From NCBI GenBank assembly GCA_023662825.1, contig JAMPIH010000014.1, positions 1 through 54,080 of the forward strand: DNA of 54,080 nucleotides. Direction: 5' to 3'. Shown here piece after piece: positions 1-7,035 of this stretch. Both the position numbers and the translations under genes were made by a program. Numbering within the stretch: position 1 is the stretch's first letter; the number at the start of each line of letters is the position of its first letter. The DNA is from Bacteroides sp. (GTDB lineage Bacteria > Bacteroidota > Bacteroidia > Bacteroidales > P3). Under the pieces are notes generated by a model that saw only the letters and a program-made list of their open reading frames with translations, was not told the DNA's origin and did not search any database.

Positions 1-113
1 CCTTTCCGCGCCAGCAGGATGTCTTTCTGGTGCTGGTAGTCGGAGGTGGCGTACAGCAGGTCGCCCGTGCTCAGGTCGAGGTCGCCACTTTCGGTGTGTT
101 TTATATCGGTCAT
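1..113 (-). CDS. Baseplate-associated phage tail protein, N-terminal fragment (cut by window edge)
   Basis: An open frame starts with ATG at 113-111 and runs off the left edge of the window. The visible 37 residues begin MTDIKHTESGDLDLSTGDLL and continue through a DYQHQKDILL stretch. It starts 4 bases after the stop of the spike-like gene, so it is probably the next gene of the same leftward tail operon. The short 'DLDLSTGDLL' opening recalls small baseplate proteins of the gp25/GPW or Mu gp46 type that follow the spike gene in contractile-tail clusters. That family assignment is inference from position and a short match. Too little is visible for a firm product name. Confidence 0.55.
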   Translation of the reverse strand, partial: MTDIKHTESGDLDLSTGDLLYATSDYQHQKDILLARK

Positions 114-117
114 CTTT

Positions 118-807
118 TTAGTGTTTTACTTTGGTGTCTTCCATATTGTTTATCACGATAGTTTTTTCAGCCATAGCTCCTGTATAGGCTGTCGCTCCTG
201 CCGAACCACTAGCCGTAGGGCTTGAACCAACACCATTTAATCCTGTTGAAATCGCTGTGTTCATTGCTTCAACGTATTTTTTGATGGATTCCAGGTTTTT
301 CTTAATTTCGTCCACCTTGGCTATACCATTGTTATTCCCTCCGTTAAATTCAATTTCATCGGCTTTTATTTTCACCTTGTTGCCGCTGATTTCGAAGGTG
401 ACGCCATCCCATTTTGCGTTGAGTTCTGCCGATTTCACGGTGATTTCCGTTTTGTCGTTTTTATAATGCAATTGGCCGGCATCCATTAGCACCTCCACAT
501 TTTCCCCTATCGTTCCCAGCACCTGCTCCACCTCGCTGAACATCGCCACGTAGAGGTCGTTGCCGTTGGCTATCCGCGCCACCAGCACCCCGCTTCCCTT
601 CTTCGGTATCAGACAGAAGCCCTTCAGCTTATTGTCCGTTACCGCGTAAAGCCTTACACCGTACAGGTCCACATTGTCGTTCACCCTTACGGTGCAGGTG
701 CGCTCCTCCGCCTTTACATCCTTCACCACCGCCGGAAACACCTGCACCGGAACCAGTTCCCGCGTTTTGCGCTCCATGTTTTTCCAAAATTTGAACACGC
801 TTTCCAT
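118..807 (-). CDS. Phage baseplate spike/assembly protein V-like (gpV/gp5 OB-fold)
   Basis: The 229-aa product is a candidate central spike that plugs the tail tube and pierces the target envelope. About residues 15-95 look like an OB-fold: alternating hydrophobic strands with VFPAVVKDVKAEERTCTVRV followed by a GFCLIPKKGSGVLVARI stretch typical of gpV-like proteins. Residues 95-160 are short, strongly alternating polar/hydrophobic strands such as KTEITVKSAELNAKWDGVTF, as in the trimeric beta-prism of spikes. The C-terminus is Gly/Ser/Ala-rich. It follows the gpD-like hub gene with a 19-base gap and precedes another baseplate-like gene by 4 bases, matching the usual hub-spike-wedge order. The role is inferred from family pattern and context, and no lysozyme domain is present. 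Confidence 0.7.
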   Translation of the reverse strand: MESVFKFWKNMERKTRELVPVQVFPAVVKDVKAEERTCTVRVNDNVDLYGVRLYAVTDNKLKGFCLIPKKGSGVLVARIANGNDLYVAMFSEVEQVLGTIGENVEVLMDAGQLHYKNDKTEITVKSAELNAKWDGVTFEISGNKVKIKADEIEFNGGNNNGIAKVDEIKKNLESIKKYVEAMNTAISTGLNGVGSSPTASGSAGATAYTGAMAEKTIVINNMEDTKVKH

Positions 808-826
808 CTTTCCGTTTTTTTTATCG

Positions 827-1579
827 TTACACTTCCTTTCCGAGGCTTATGTGGCGCCGCCCGCCCTGTCTGCCGAAGGTGGTGCGCACCGCCTCGATGA
901 TGAACCTCCCGTTGCGCTCGCCGTAGGCATCGTCCGTTACCTCCGCCGCCATGCACGGCTCGGCGTGAGGCAGCAGGAAAGCCGTCAGTTCCATGGACTC
1001 CGCGCGGATCAGGTTCCTGCGCAGGGCGTACTTCACCGTCTGCGTCCGGTAACCGGCATCCACCGCATATACCTTGCCCTCCGTGTCGAAGAACACGTTC
1101 AGCCCACATTCGGCGGCAATGCGCCTCAGCACCCCGCTCACCGTCTCGTTGTCCGCCACGAAGTTCCTCAGCTCCATATCGGCGGCCTCCCCCACGTTTA
1201 GGCCGCATTGCTGCAGCAGGTCGGCCAACTTTACCGCATCTCCCGAAAAACTCACCTCCCTGCTCCGCGTGGAGTAGAACTCATCCTCGCATTCGATGAT
1301 TACCGGCGTTCCCTTGCTTACCTTCCGCACGTAGCCCTTGAACTCCGTGTTCAGCTCCCTGCCGTAGCCGAGGCGTATCTCCACCGCGTCGCCCTCGCTG
1401 ACGGCCTGCGCCGTGTCCTGCTGACCCAGCACCCCACCCTGGCCCTTGAGCACCGCGCTCACGGGCAGCGTCACGCGGGCGGTCGCGCCCAGGCTGTGAA
1501 CGCTCCGCATCACCTCCGTTTCGGCCACGCGCGTGAAACGGCACGCCCCTATCTTTATCTCGCTCTGCAACACGAACAT
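827..1579 (-). CDS. Phage tail hub protein, gpD/gp27-like
   Basis: I take the start at the ATG at 1579-1577 (MFVLQSEIKIGACRF, 250 aa), because the 50 codons upstream overlap the previous gene in another frame and encode an Arg/Gly-rich non-protein-like string. The product has a first beta-rich half (SEIKIGACRFTRVAETEV; VRKVSKGTPVIIECEDEFY), then a helical segment near 125-175 resembling the LxxLLQQCGLNV and GVLRRIAAECGLNVFFD patterns of gpD-like hub proteins. Such proteins form the trimeric hub between tail tube and spike. The gene lies 2 bases after the DUF6046-like gene and 19 bases before the gpV-like spike gene, the order seen in Mu/P2-type tails. The fold assignment comes from pattern and context, and sequence divergence from well-studied gpD proteins is high. 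Confidence 0.65.
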   Translation of the reverse strand: MFVLQSEIKIGACRFTRVAETEVMRSVHSLGATARVTLPVSAVLKGQGGVLGQQDTAQAVSEGDAVEIRLGYGRELNTEFKGYVRKVSKGTPVIIECEDEFYSTRSREVSFSGDAVKLADLLQQCGLNVGEAADMELRNFVADNETVSGVLRRIAAECGLNVFFDTEGKVYAVDAGYRTQTVKYALRRNLIRAESMELTAFLLPHAEPCMAAEVTDDAYGERNGRFIIEAVRTTFGRQGGRRHISLGKEV

Positions 1580-1581
1580 GG

Positions 1582-2175
1582 CTAATCGATTTTCAGTTCG
1601 AAAACGTTGTCCTGCACGCACTCGATGCTTACCGGCACCGTGTCTTCCACCTGACCGCCCTCGGGAAAGCGCAGCGAGGTGATCACCACCTTGTCGTCCG
1701 CCTCGAAGAAGCAGTCGGTGAGCGCGCACTTGAGCGACACCGAGTCGTTTACCTCAAACAGGCGCCGCAGCCCGTTCACGCGCTCTTCCGGCCACTGTCC
1801 CTGGCCGCCCAGCAGGCAGCCCGTTACCGAGATATGGATGTCCTCCACCCCCGTAAGCTCCTTTACCGTGCCGCCCTGGCCCGAAAGCGGCGTCTGCACC
1901 ACGTTCTTGCACAGCCGCAGGCTCACCAGCGCGCAGTCTATCTCGTGGCTCTCGCCCTCGGCAGAGAACACCACCGGCATGAAGTAGTAGCCGCCCAGCA
2001 GGTCTTTCTTGCGCAGGGCCGTGCCGTTGTCGGCCAGTTCCGAGACCGCGCCCTTCTGAATGCCCGCCAGGGCCGCCGGGAATTCCTTTCCCTTGAAGCC
2101 CGCCACGCCCTCTAAGAGCCGGTGCAGGTCGAAGGTCACGGCCTGTCTTGTCTGTTCGTTGTTATTCCACGGCAT
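1582..2175 (-). CDS. Tail tube-to-hub connecting protein candidate (DUF6046-like)
   Basis: The 197-aa protein has no signal peptide or membrane segment and is mostly beta-strand-like. It resembles the Bacteroidota phage family DUF6046, encoded between the tape-measure and hub genes. That match is from memory of sequence style, for example GYYFMPVVFSAEGESHEIDCALVSL followed by a segment ending in EDIHISVTGCLLGG, and not from a search. In other contractile systems this position is taken by the LysM-type or gp53-like protein linking the last tube ring to the baseplate. Its first codons overlap the end of the tape-measure gene by 14 bases (2162-2175), which suggests translational coupling. A function beyond tail assembly cannot be claimed. 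Confidence 0.6.
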   Translation of the reverse strand: MPWNNNEQTRQAVTFDLHRLLEGVAGFKGKEFPAALAGIQKGAVSELADNGTALRKKDLLGGYYFMPVVFSAEGESHEIDCALVSLRLCKNVVQTPLSGQGGTVKELTGVEDIHISVTGCLLGGQGQWPEERVNGLRRLFEVNDSVSLKCALTDCFFEADDKVVITSLRFPEGGQVEDTVPVSIECVQDNVFELKID

Positions 2176-3835
2176 GGTTTATCCTCCTCATCAGTTCGTT
2201 CAACAAAAGTTCCGCCTGTTCGCCCGCCGTGCCCTGCGGCAGGATGATCTCCACCTTGTCGCAGAATTTCTGAAAGAGTTTCTGCGCGCGGTTCCCCGTG
2301 GCGGCGGCCTGTTCCGCGGCGGCGGGCTGCACCGGTTCCGGCTGTATCTCGGTAACGGAGGGGGATGCCTCCATTACGTCTGTTTTCTGCATCTCGGTCT
2401 GCGTGGCCGACTGCATCAGGCCTTGGTTCTCCGCAATCACCGGCTGCATGGCGGCTTGCCGGATTTTCGAAAAAGAGTCGGATTGAATGGCCGACTGCAT
2501 CGCGGAAACCGCCGCGGGCGCCGCCTCCCCTTGGGTTTCGCCCCCTTTCTTCTTTTTGCCGAAGATTCCGCCCAGCGATTCCCTCAGTTTGCCGAAAACA
2601 CCGCCCACACTTTCCTTGAGGTTGTTCCAGACACCGCCGATACGCTCTTTTACCGAACCCACCACGTCGGTAAAGGTTTCCTTGAGGTTGTTCCAAACGC
2701 CACTTGCGCTTTCCTTGAAGTTATTCCAGACGCCGCCTGCGATTTCCTTAACGTTGTTCCAAACGCCAATTGCGCTTTCCTTGAAATTATTCCACACACC
2801 GCCTGCAATTTCCTTAACGTTGTTCCAAACGCCAATTGCGCTTTCCTTGAAATTATTCCACACACCGCCTGCGATTTCCTTAACGTTGTTCCAAACGCCA
2901 ATTGCGCTTTCCTTGAAATTATTCCACACACCGCCTGCAATTTCCTTAACGTTGTTCCAAACGCCACTTGCACTTTCCTTGACATTGTTCCAGACGCCAA
3001 TCGCAGTTTCCTTAACGTTGTTCCAAACGCTGCTTGCGCTTTCCTTAAAGTTATTCCAAACATCGCCTGCGGTTTCCTTGACGTTATTCCACACGCCAAT
3101 TGCACTTTCCTTGAAATTGTTCCAGACGCCGCCTGCGGTTTCCTTGATGTTGTTCCACACACCGCCGAACCCCTCTTCTACCGAACCCACCACATCGGTA
3201 AAGGTTTCTTTGAAGTTATTCCAAACACCGCCGGCGCTTTCCTTGATATTATTCCAAACGCTGCCTGCGGTTTCCTTGACGTTGTTCCAGACGCTACTTG
3301 CGCTTTCCTTGAAATTATTCCAAACGCTGCCTGCGGTTTCCTTGACGTTGTTCCAGACGCTACTTGCGCTTTCCTTGAAATTATTCCAAACGCTGCCTGC
3401 GGTTTCCTTGACGTTGTTCCAGACGCCGCTTGCGCTTTCCTTGAAGTTGTTCCAAAAGCCGCCTGCGGTTTCCTTGACGTTGTTCCAGACGCTACTTGCG
3501 CTTTCCTTGAAATTATTCCAAACGCTGCCTGCGGTTTCCTTGACGTTGTTCCAGACGTTGCCGAAACCCTCCCTCACATTCACCACCACATTGGTTACTG
3601 TGGCGGCCGCCGTGTCTTTCAGCCTGCCGAACGCCTCGGTGGCGGTGGCCGAGAGATTGTCCCAGAACTCGCCCAGGCGGTCCGTGAGCGTGGACAGGAA
3701 ATCCATCAGCCCGTTGCCCTCGGCCTGCGGAGCCTCCAGCTGAATGGAGACATCCTGCATGGCCGTGGCGCCGATCCGGTCGAAGACCGCCTGCGCGCCG
3801 CCTTGAAAGGCCGACATGAAGTTGTTGTCTTTCAT
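2162..3835 (-). CDS. Tail tape-measure protein built of 11-residue Trp repeats
   Basis: The 557-aa protein has three parts: a helical N-terminus (1-93), a tandem array of 11-residue units of type VWNN-[VF]-KE-[ST]-A-x-[GS] (about 94-412, two degenerate units to about 430), and a Gln/Ala-rich C-terminal part ending in a helix near 505-555. Units alternate between VKETAG and FKESAS forms, giving a 22-residue super-repeat. Hendecad repeats with aromatic residues at fixed positions are known from tape-measure proteins of long-tailed phages, where helix length sets tail length. The gene sits directly after the frameshifting chaperone, the expected place for a tape measure. At 557 aa it is short for the class; a helix of about 0.15 nm per residue would predict a tail near 80 nm. 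No membrane hairpin or peptidase domain is obvious. Confidence 0.8.
   Translation of the reverse strand: MKDNNFMSAFQGGAQAVFDRIGATAMQDVSIQLEAPQAEGNGLMDFLSTLTDRLGEFWDNLSATATEAFGRLKDTAAATVTNVVVNVREGFGNVWNNVKETAGSVWNNFKESASSVWNNVKETAGGFWNNFKESASGVWNNVKETAGSVWNNFKESASSVWNNVKETAGSVWNNFKESASSVWNNVKETAGSVWNNIKESAGGVWNNFKETFTDVVGSVEEGFGGVWNNIKETAGGVWNNFKESAIGVWNNVKETAGDVWNNFKESASSVWNNVKETAIGVWNNVKESASGVWNNVKEIAGGVWNNFKESAIGVWNNVKEIAGGVWNNFKESAIGVWNNVKEIAGGVWNNFKESAIGVWNNVKEIAGGVWNNFKESASGVWNNLKETFTDVVGSVKERIGGVWNNLKESVGGVFGKLRESLGGIFGKKKKGGETQGEAAPAAVSAMQSAIQSDSFSKIRQAAMQPVIAENQGLMQSATQTEMQKTDVMEASPSVTEIQPEPVQPAAAEQAAATGNRAQKLFQKFCDKVEIILPQGTAGEQAELLLNELMRRINHAVE
2600..3556 (-). repeat. Tandem 33/66-bp repeat array inside the tape-measure gene
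   Basis: 27 units with an intact WNN motif can be counted by eye (25 of 11 codons, two of 22 codons where the second half has become TDVVGSxxE). Neighbouring 66-bp units are nearly identical in DNA, notably three consecutive copies around 2760-2960 and another set around 3280-3560. The two 22-codon interruptions (TFTDVVGSVEEGFGG and TFTDVVGSVKERIGG) resemble each other, so part of the array was probably duplicated as a block. The identity points to recent unequal recombination. Confidence 0.9.
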
Positions 3836-3836
3836 C

Positions 3837-4363
3837 TTACTTTGGTTTTGGCGTGAAAAGCCTGCCGATCAGGTTCACGCGGTAATATTCCAGCCATAAG
3901 GCCTGTTGGAGCCGGGTCACCCATTCCTCGTCGCTCAACGCCGAGGGATCGATGCCGAAATCGGCGCGGAGCAGGGCATCCCCCTCCAACAGGAAGATGC
4001 CCCTTTCGATGCCCGCCGCCGCTACAAGTTTTTTAGCTCGCCTATCTTGGCCGCCACCAGTCTGTCCATGATCTGCGAAAGACCGTAGAACACCGAGTTG
4101 TCTTCCAACAGTTCGGCATTTCCACCGAGAAACGAGTTCTTGAGCACGAATTCGTTGTATTTCATCGGGTCGTTCTTCGCCATCACGCCTGCGGCCGCCA
4201 GGGTCTTGCGCTCGGGTTGGCGGAAGTAGAGCTTCTCGCCCTCCACCTCGTAGCAGAACACCTTGCCGTACTTGCGCTTCCATTCCTCGATCTGACGGTT
4301 TTCGTCTGACTTTTCGCCTGCCGGGACTCCCACGGTCGCGGCCTTTTCTTTCTTTTCCATCAT
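3837..4363 (-). CDS. Frameshifted tail-assembly chaperone fusion (G-T type product)
   Basis: Reading starts at 4363 in the chaperone frame and slips back one base at the heptamer 4028-4034. It then continues for 63 codons to the stop at 3837-3839, giving about 175 aa. The extension begins LVAAAGIERG and ends VNLIGRLFTPKPK. It reads like genuine protein (WVTRLQQALWLEYYRVNLIG), whereas the upstream part of that same frame is Arg/Gly-rich noise. This mirrors lambda G/GT and the equivalent pairs in P2- and Mu-like phages, where a minor fusion recruits the tape measure. The next gene, starting at 3835, is the tape measure. There is no plausible independent start codon for the extension. The fusion is inferred from sequence; its expression has not been observed. 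Confidence 0.75.
3974..4002 (-). promoter_or_regulatory. Possible frameshift-stimulating stem-loop
   Basis: In the transcript an 11-bp helix with two G-U pairs can form between 4002-3992 (GGGCATCTTCC) and 3984-3974 (GGGGGATGCCC), with a 7-base loop. It begins 25 bases after the slippery heptamer, longer than the usual 5-10. A second copy of GGGCATC at 4014-4008 could pair with the same distal arm, which shortens the spacer to 13 bases. The alternatives are mutually exclusive. The role is speculative. Confidence 0.35.
4022..4363 (-). CDS. Tail-assembly chaperone, zero-frame product (gpG-like)
   Basis: The 113-aa product is the unshifted form of the chaperone that would hold the tape measure and tube subunits during tail assembly. 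It is charged, has no signal or membrane segment, and contains a KVFCYEVEGEKLYFRQPERK stretch then AKNDPMKYNEFVLKNSFLGG, a pattern I associate with small Bacteroidota and Firmicutes phage proteins placed between tube and tape-measure genes. It ends KIGELKNL with the slippery heptamer 1 codon before the TAG stop, as expected for a frameshifting chaperone. MM at the start leaves an ambiguity of one codon. The gene follows the tube gene by 44 bases. Confidence 0.7.
   Translation of the reverse strand: MMEKKEKAATVGVPAGEKSDENRQIEEWKRKYGKVFCYEVEGEKLYFRQPERKTLAAAGVMAKNDPMKYNEFVLKNSFLGGNAELLEDNSVFYGLSQIMDRLVAAKIGELKNL
4028..4034 (-). other. Programmed -1 ribosomal frameshift site, A AAA AAC
   Basis: On the transcript strand the zero frame reads CTA AAA AAC TTG TAG, which contains the canonical X XXY YYZ heptamer A AAA AAC exactly in phase. 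A -1 slip gives AAA AAA CTT GTA and enters a 63-codon frame that continues to just before the tape-measure gene. The zero-frame stop lies one codon after the site, which makes the two products easy to separate by length. The heptamer is a known efficient slippery sequence in bacteria and viruses. Confidence 0.8.
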
Positions 4364-4407
4364 TCAAACATTTTTAAAAAATCGGTCGGTTCCTGAATGG
4401 TACACGC

Positions 4408-4830
4408 TTAGTCGGTCACGTTGGTGTCGATGCCCAGGGCGATGAACGGCAGGGCGTGCTCGCTGTTAAGGTCGCCTTCCTTCATGCCTTTGGGAAACTC
4501 GGTGATCGATGCGCAACGGATGATGTCGGTGGCGATCGTGTCCGAGTTGGTGTAGGTCACCACGATGTCGAACTCCAGGTCGAGGCAGTCGGTGTGGCCG
4601 GCTTCCTTGGCCGCGCGGTTCAAGGCCTCCAGCTCGCTCTGCAGAACGGTGAGGGTGCCTTCGTATTCGCGCCTGCCGTGCTGGATGCTCTTGGGGTTGA
4701 TGCCGGCCCCGAACACGGCTTCCTTCGACTTCTTGGCCGTGTATTCGATGCCGCGCAATCCCGTGAGGGGGCGTCCCAGCACCGTGGCCTGTACATCGCA
4801 ATAGCTGTACTCTTTGCTGTTGAATGCCAT
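4408..4830 (-). CDS. Contractile tail tube protein
   Basis: The 140-aa soluble protein lies between the sheath gene (24 bases upstream in transcription order) and the chaperone gene, the standard place of the tail tube. It is beta-rich with one central helix (SELEALNRAAKEAGHTDCL), and has the tube-like pattern of an N-terminal RPLTGLRGIEYTAKKSKE, a basic loop GRREYEGTLTVLQSE and a C-terminal strand pair (DIVVTYTNSDTIATDIIRCA; EFPKGMKEGDLNSEHALPFI). This is the fold class shared by gpFII/gp19/XkdM-type tubes and Hcp. It should stack as hexamers inside the sheath. Family assignment is from length, position and pattern, with no search behind it. Confidence 0.7.
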   Translation of the reverse strand: MAFNSKEYSYCDVQATVLGRPLTGLRGIEYTAKKSKEAVFGAGINPKSIQHGRREYEGTLTVLQSELEALNRAAKEAGHTDCLDLEFDIVVTYTNSDTIATDIIRCASITEFPKGMKEGDLNSEHALPFIALGIDTNVTD

Positions 4831-4853
4831 TTTCTTGAATTTTTAAAGGGTTG

Positions 4854-6110
4854 TTACTGTTCCAAAGCGGGGTTGCTGAAGGCAAGCACCACCTTGATGG
4901 TCTTCAATACGCCCAGGGGCACGATGCTGCATTCCACCTTGAGCGTGGAGGTGGACAGGATGTTCTGCGACGGGTCCACGTAGGCCTTGAACGAGCTGAT
5001 CTGCCCGTCCATCAGCGAGGCCACCGCGTTCTCGATCATCGACTCGAACGAGCTGCACACGCCCGAGGGCAGCTTGCCGTCGGAACCCACCTGCACGTTG
5101 TCCATGATTTCGGAAATGTAGGTGTCGTAGGCAATGCGCATGGCCTTGTCGATGATGCGGCCGTTGTTGAGCACCGCGTAGTCGTCGCCCGCGTCGCAGG
5201 CCATCGGGCAGCCGTTCAGGTAGCAGCCGTTCTTGCTCGGGTAGTTGAGGAAGAAGATGTAGCCTGCATCGTTAAGTATGCCGGCCACGCCCTGCTTGTC
5301 GAGGAACTTCGATCCATTGGTGAAGTAGCCGTCGGAAGCGATGCTGCCGAACTTTACGCGGCCCAGATCCTGCTGGGGTTCGGCCTTGGCGGCGCGGCCC
5401 AGCACCATGCCGATGGCGGCCGGATACTGGTCGGGCGCCGCGTCCTCGCCTTCCTTCGATTCCCGGATCTTCATGGCGCCTTCGGAAGCCAGCACCATAG
5501 CCACGCGGTTGTAGCTGCTGCCCGAAGGGCTGTAGAGCTCATTACCCGTTTCGCCCGTCCAGTGGGGCGCCGGCAGGAACACGCGGAACGGCATGATCTT
5601 GCCCGCGTAGCTTTCCGCCGTCTGATGCGCCTTCTCGGCCGCGGTAATCGCGTCGCCGTCGATCTTTTTCTCAAGGTCGGGGGTTTCGTTTTCCTCTTCG
5701 AGGCGGTTCACGCCCACCAGTTTGATGCGGCCCGCCGCCGACTCAATCAGCTTGCCGAGCGAACTTTCCGTTCCGTTCACCATGGCGGTCAACTTGGTTC
5801 CGTTCGCCACCACCATCAGGTGCAGTTCGGCGCCGTCGCCGGCCTGTGCGTAGAAGGAGCGCACTTCGTGGTCAACGAGCGGGTTGTTCTCGGCGGTGAT
5901 GCCCAGCGCGCTCAGGTCTTTGGTGGACGAAAGCTGGTAATGCTTGCCCAGTTCAAATAACATCGTTTCGGTTTCGACGCCCTTGTCGTTCACGGCTTTC
6001 GTTTTCACTTCCGCTCCGGTCAAGAGCAGGCCTGCCACGCCGTCGCTGGTAGCGGTCACGCGGCCCAATCCGCCGTTGCCGATTTCGATTTCAACTCCTG
6101 GTAATGCCAT
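4854..6110 (-). CDS. Contractile tail sheath protein (DUF2586-like)
   Basis: The 418-aa product opens MALPGVEIEIGNGGLGRV, a typical sheath beginning, and matches what I know of DUF2586, the sheath-like family of Bacteroidota and Mu-type phages. An inserted middle region (about 60-250) is followed by a conserved C-terminal part: DAGYIFFLNYPSKNGCYLNG near 300, then NNGRIIDKAMRIAYDTYISE near 330-350, the 'RvidKa' helix of sheath proteins, and a final beta strand pair used for inter-ring handshakes. The sheath would contract around the tube encoded just downstream. Its presence shows this tail to be contractile, not siphovirus-like, despite the lambda-style repeats in the tape measure. No frameshift or truncation is seen. 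Confidence 0.8.
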   Translation of the reverse strand: MALPGVEIEIGNGGLGRVTATSDGVAGLLLTGAEVKTKAVNDKGVETETMLFELGKHYQLSSTKDLSALGITAENNPLVDHEVRSFYAQAGDGAELHLMVVANGTKLTAMVNGTESSLGKLIESAAGRIKLVGVNRLEEENETPDLEKKIDGDAITAAEKAHQTAESYAGKIMPFRVFLPAPHWTGETGNELYSPSGSSYNRVAMVLASEGAMKIRESKEGEDAAPDQYPAAIGMVLGRAAKAEPQQDLGRVKFGSIASDGYFTNGSKFLDKQGVAGILNDAGYIFFLNYPSKNGCYLNGCPMACDAGDDYAVLNNGRIIDKAMRIAYDTYISEIMDNVQVGSDGKLPSGVCSSFESMIENAVASLMDGQISSFKAYVDPSQNILSTSTLKVECSIVPLGVLKTIKVVLAFSNPALEQ

Positions 6111-6144
6111 TTGTTTTGTTTTTTAGGGTTAATATTTTGTTTTC

Positions 6145-6561
6145 TTACCTTAAGGTCTTCTTCAGGCACAGCCGCAGCACAAGCAGCACGAGTCCCGCGG
6201 CCAGCAGCGACAGGCCTACCCCGCCTGCCTTCATCAGGAACCGCTGCCATGCGTTCAGGGGCTTGGCCACAGGCACCGGCACTTCCCTATAGACGCTGTC
6301 GCGGATATACACGCTGTCGGTCCTTACGTGCAGGCGGTCGCGGCAGCTTTCGCGCCAGCGCTCTATGCGCACCGTGTCGCCTTTTTCGTAAACGTGTATG
6401 CTGTCGCGGATATAGATCCGCACGCTGTCGCTTTGCAGGCGCCATGCCTGTTCGGCGCGTTCCCGGTTCTCGCTTTGCGTTACGGGCACCAGCGTCCGGC
6501 AGGCCGGGAGCAGGCACAGCAGGCTAACCGGCAATGCCGTTCCGAGCCAGCAGGTCTTCAT
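6145..6561 (-). CDS. Single-chain (unimolecular) spanin candidate: lipoprotein with C-terminal membrane segment
   Basis: The 138-aa product has an N-terminal signal with a lipobox LPAC (Cys21), a charged periplasm-like middle (about 22-105) with repeated strand-like units of the form VR-x-DSVY-x-RDSVY, and a C-terminal hydrophobic helix near 113-133 ending in KKTLR. An outer-membrane lipid anchor plus an inner-membrane C-terminal helix in one chain is the topology of phage unimolecular spanins (T1 gp11 type), which fuse the two membranes at the last step of lysis. The gene overlaps the upstream coiled-coil gene by 38 bases in another frame and lies 34 bases before the sheath gene, beside an endolysin. 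Function is inferred from topology and context. It could also be a general Bacteroidota envelope lipoprotein. Confidence 0.55.
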   Translation of the reverse strand: MKTCWLGTALPVSLLCLLPACRTLVPVTQSENRERAEQAWRLQSDSVRIYIRDSIHVYEKGDTVRIERWRESCRDRLHVRTDSVYIRDSVYREVPVPVAKPLNAWQRFLMKAGGVGLSLLAAGLVLLVLRLCLKKTLR

Positions 6562-6904
6562 AGCGCTTTATCTTTTCCTGATTCTCGTTCTGCCGCGCCA
6601 GCTGGTTCTGCAGGCTCATCACCTCGTTGCGCAGGTTGAGCACCTCGCGCGAGAGTTCCGAAATCTGCAGGCTGTCTTTCTGCCGCTGCTCCAAGAGGCG
6701 CGCCACCTGTTCCTCGAGATTGTCCACCACTTTCTTCCAGGTGTCGATGGCCGCGTCGATATTGGTGATGTCCTGGCGGTGGTTGGTGGTGGCCAGCCCG
6801 CGGTTCTCTATCTCGTAGCGCTTGCGCTTGAAGAACCATCCGGCGAACCCGCCCAAAAACGCCGTGGCGAAGGGCACGCCTATCTGAATCAAGATTTCTT
6901 TCAT
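6524..6904 (-). CDS. Small membrane-anchored coiled-coil protein of the tail operon (holin-region protein)
   Basis: I place the start at 6904 (MKEILIQIGVPF, 126 aa), because it lies 21 bases after the -7 element; the longer frame would begin upstream of the promoter. Residues 5-25 form one hydrophobic helix with a GG pair, followed by KRKR. By the positive-inside rule this leaves the long coiled coil (about 45-120, heptads rich in Leu, Glu, Gln, Arg) in the cytoplasm. It is the first gene of the leftward operon, overlaps the spanin candidate, and faces the endolysin. A holin or anti-holin role is possible from position, but nothing in the sequence proves it. I do not recognise a named family. 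Confidence 0.6.
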   Translation of the reverse strand: MKEILIQIGVPFATAFLGGFAGWFFKRKRYEIENRGLATTNHRQDITNIDAAIDTWKKVVDNLEEQVARLLEQRQKDSLQISELSREVLNLRNEVMSLQNQLARQNENQEKIKRYEDLLARNGIAG

Positions 6905-6925
6905 GCTTCTCCCGTTTTGGTGAGG

Positions 6926-6957
6926 CAAAAGTACCGGGGCGGCGAAAGACGTGCAAA
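6926..6957 (-). promoter_or_regulatory. Bacteroidota-type promoter for the tail operon
   Basis: On the minus strand TACTTTTG (6933-6926) matches the -7 consensus TAnnTTTG exactly. TTTG (6957-6954) lies 20 bases upstream as the -33 element. Transcription would start roughly 10-15 bases before the ATG at 6904. This is the best promoter match in the tail region. Confidence 0.75.
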
Positions 6958-7035
6958 AACAGTGTCTTAAATCGAAACTATTTTTTAAAAAGCGTTGGAA
7001 TCGGGGCAATTTCGCACCGTTAAAAACATCAAGAC

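Noticed and set aside
1580-1729. 50-codon upstream extension of the gpD-like gene
   Set aside because: It overlaps the DUF6046-like gene and encodes a low-complexity Arg/Gly string. The Met at 1579 fits the gene spacing.
2700-3560. Repeat array considered as a CRISPR
   Set aside because: Units are contiguous with no unique spacers, they stay in frame, and they encode an alpha-helical hendecad.
2060-3856. Long plus-strand ORF of 598 aa with regular FLEVVPNATC-type repeats
   Set aside because: It is the antisense shadow of the tape-measure repeats. The 33-bp unit is a multiple of three, so a stop-free unit keeps all copies open in the opposite strand. A second plus-strand frame (2487-3743) is open for the same reason.
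4029-4367. N-terminal part of the 176-aa minus-strand ORF 3837-4367 as a separate gene
   Set aside because: Its first 110 residues are Arg/Gly-rich noise overlapping the chaperone in another frame. Only the part after the slippery site is protein-like.
4851-5960. 369-aa plus-strand ORF opposite the sheath gene, and similar long plus-strand ORFs opposite ftsZ, ftsI, murC and the T9SS genes
   Set aside because: All are rich in His, Arg, Val and Gly, typical antisense shadows in GC-rich coding DNA, and they have no start context or family motif.
6960-7035. Promoter for the plus-strand endolysin gene
   Set aside because: The best match to TAnnTTTG here has two mismatches (caatttcg) and no well-spaced TTG, so I do not list it as a feature.
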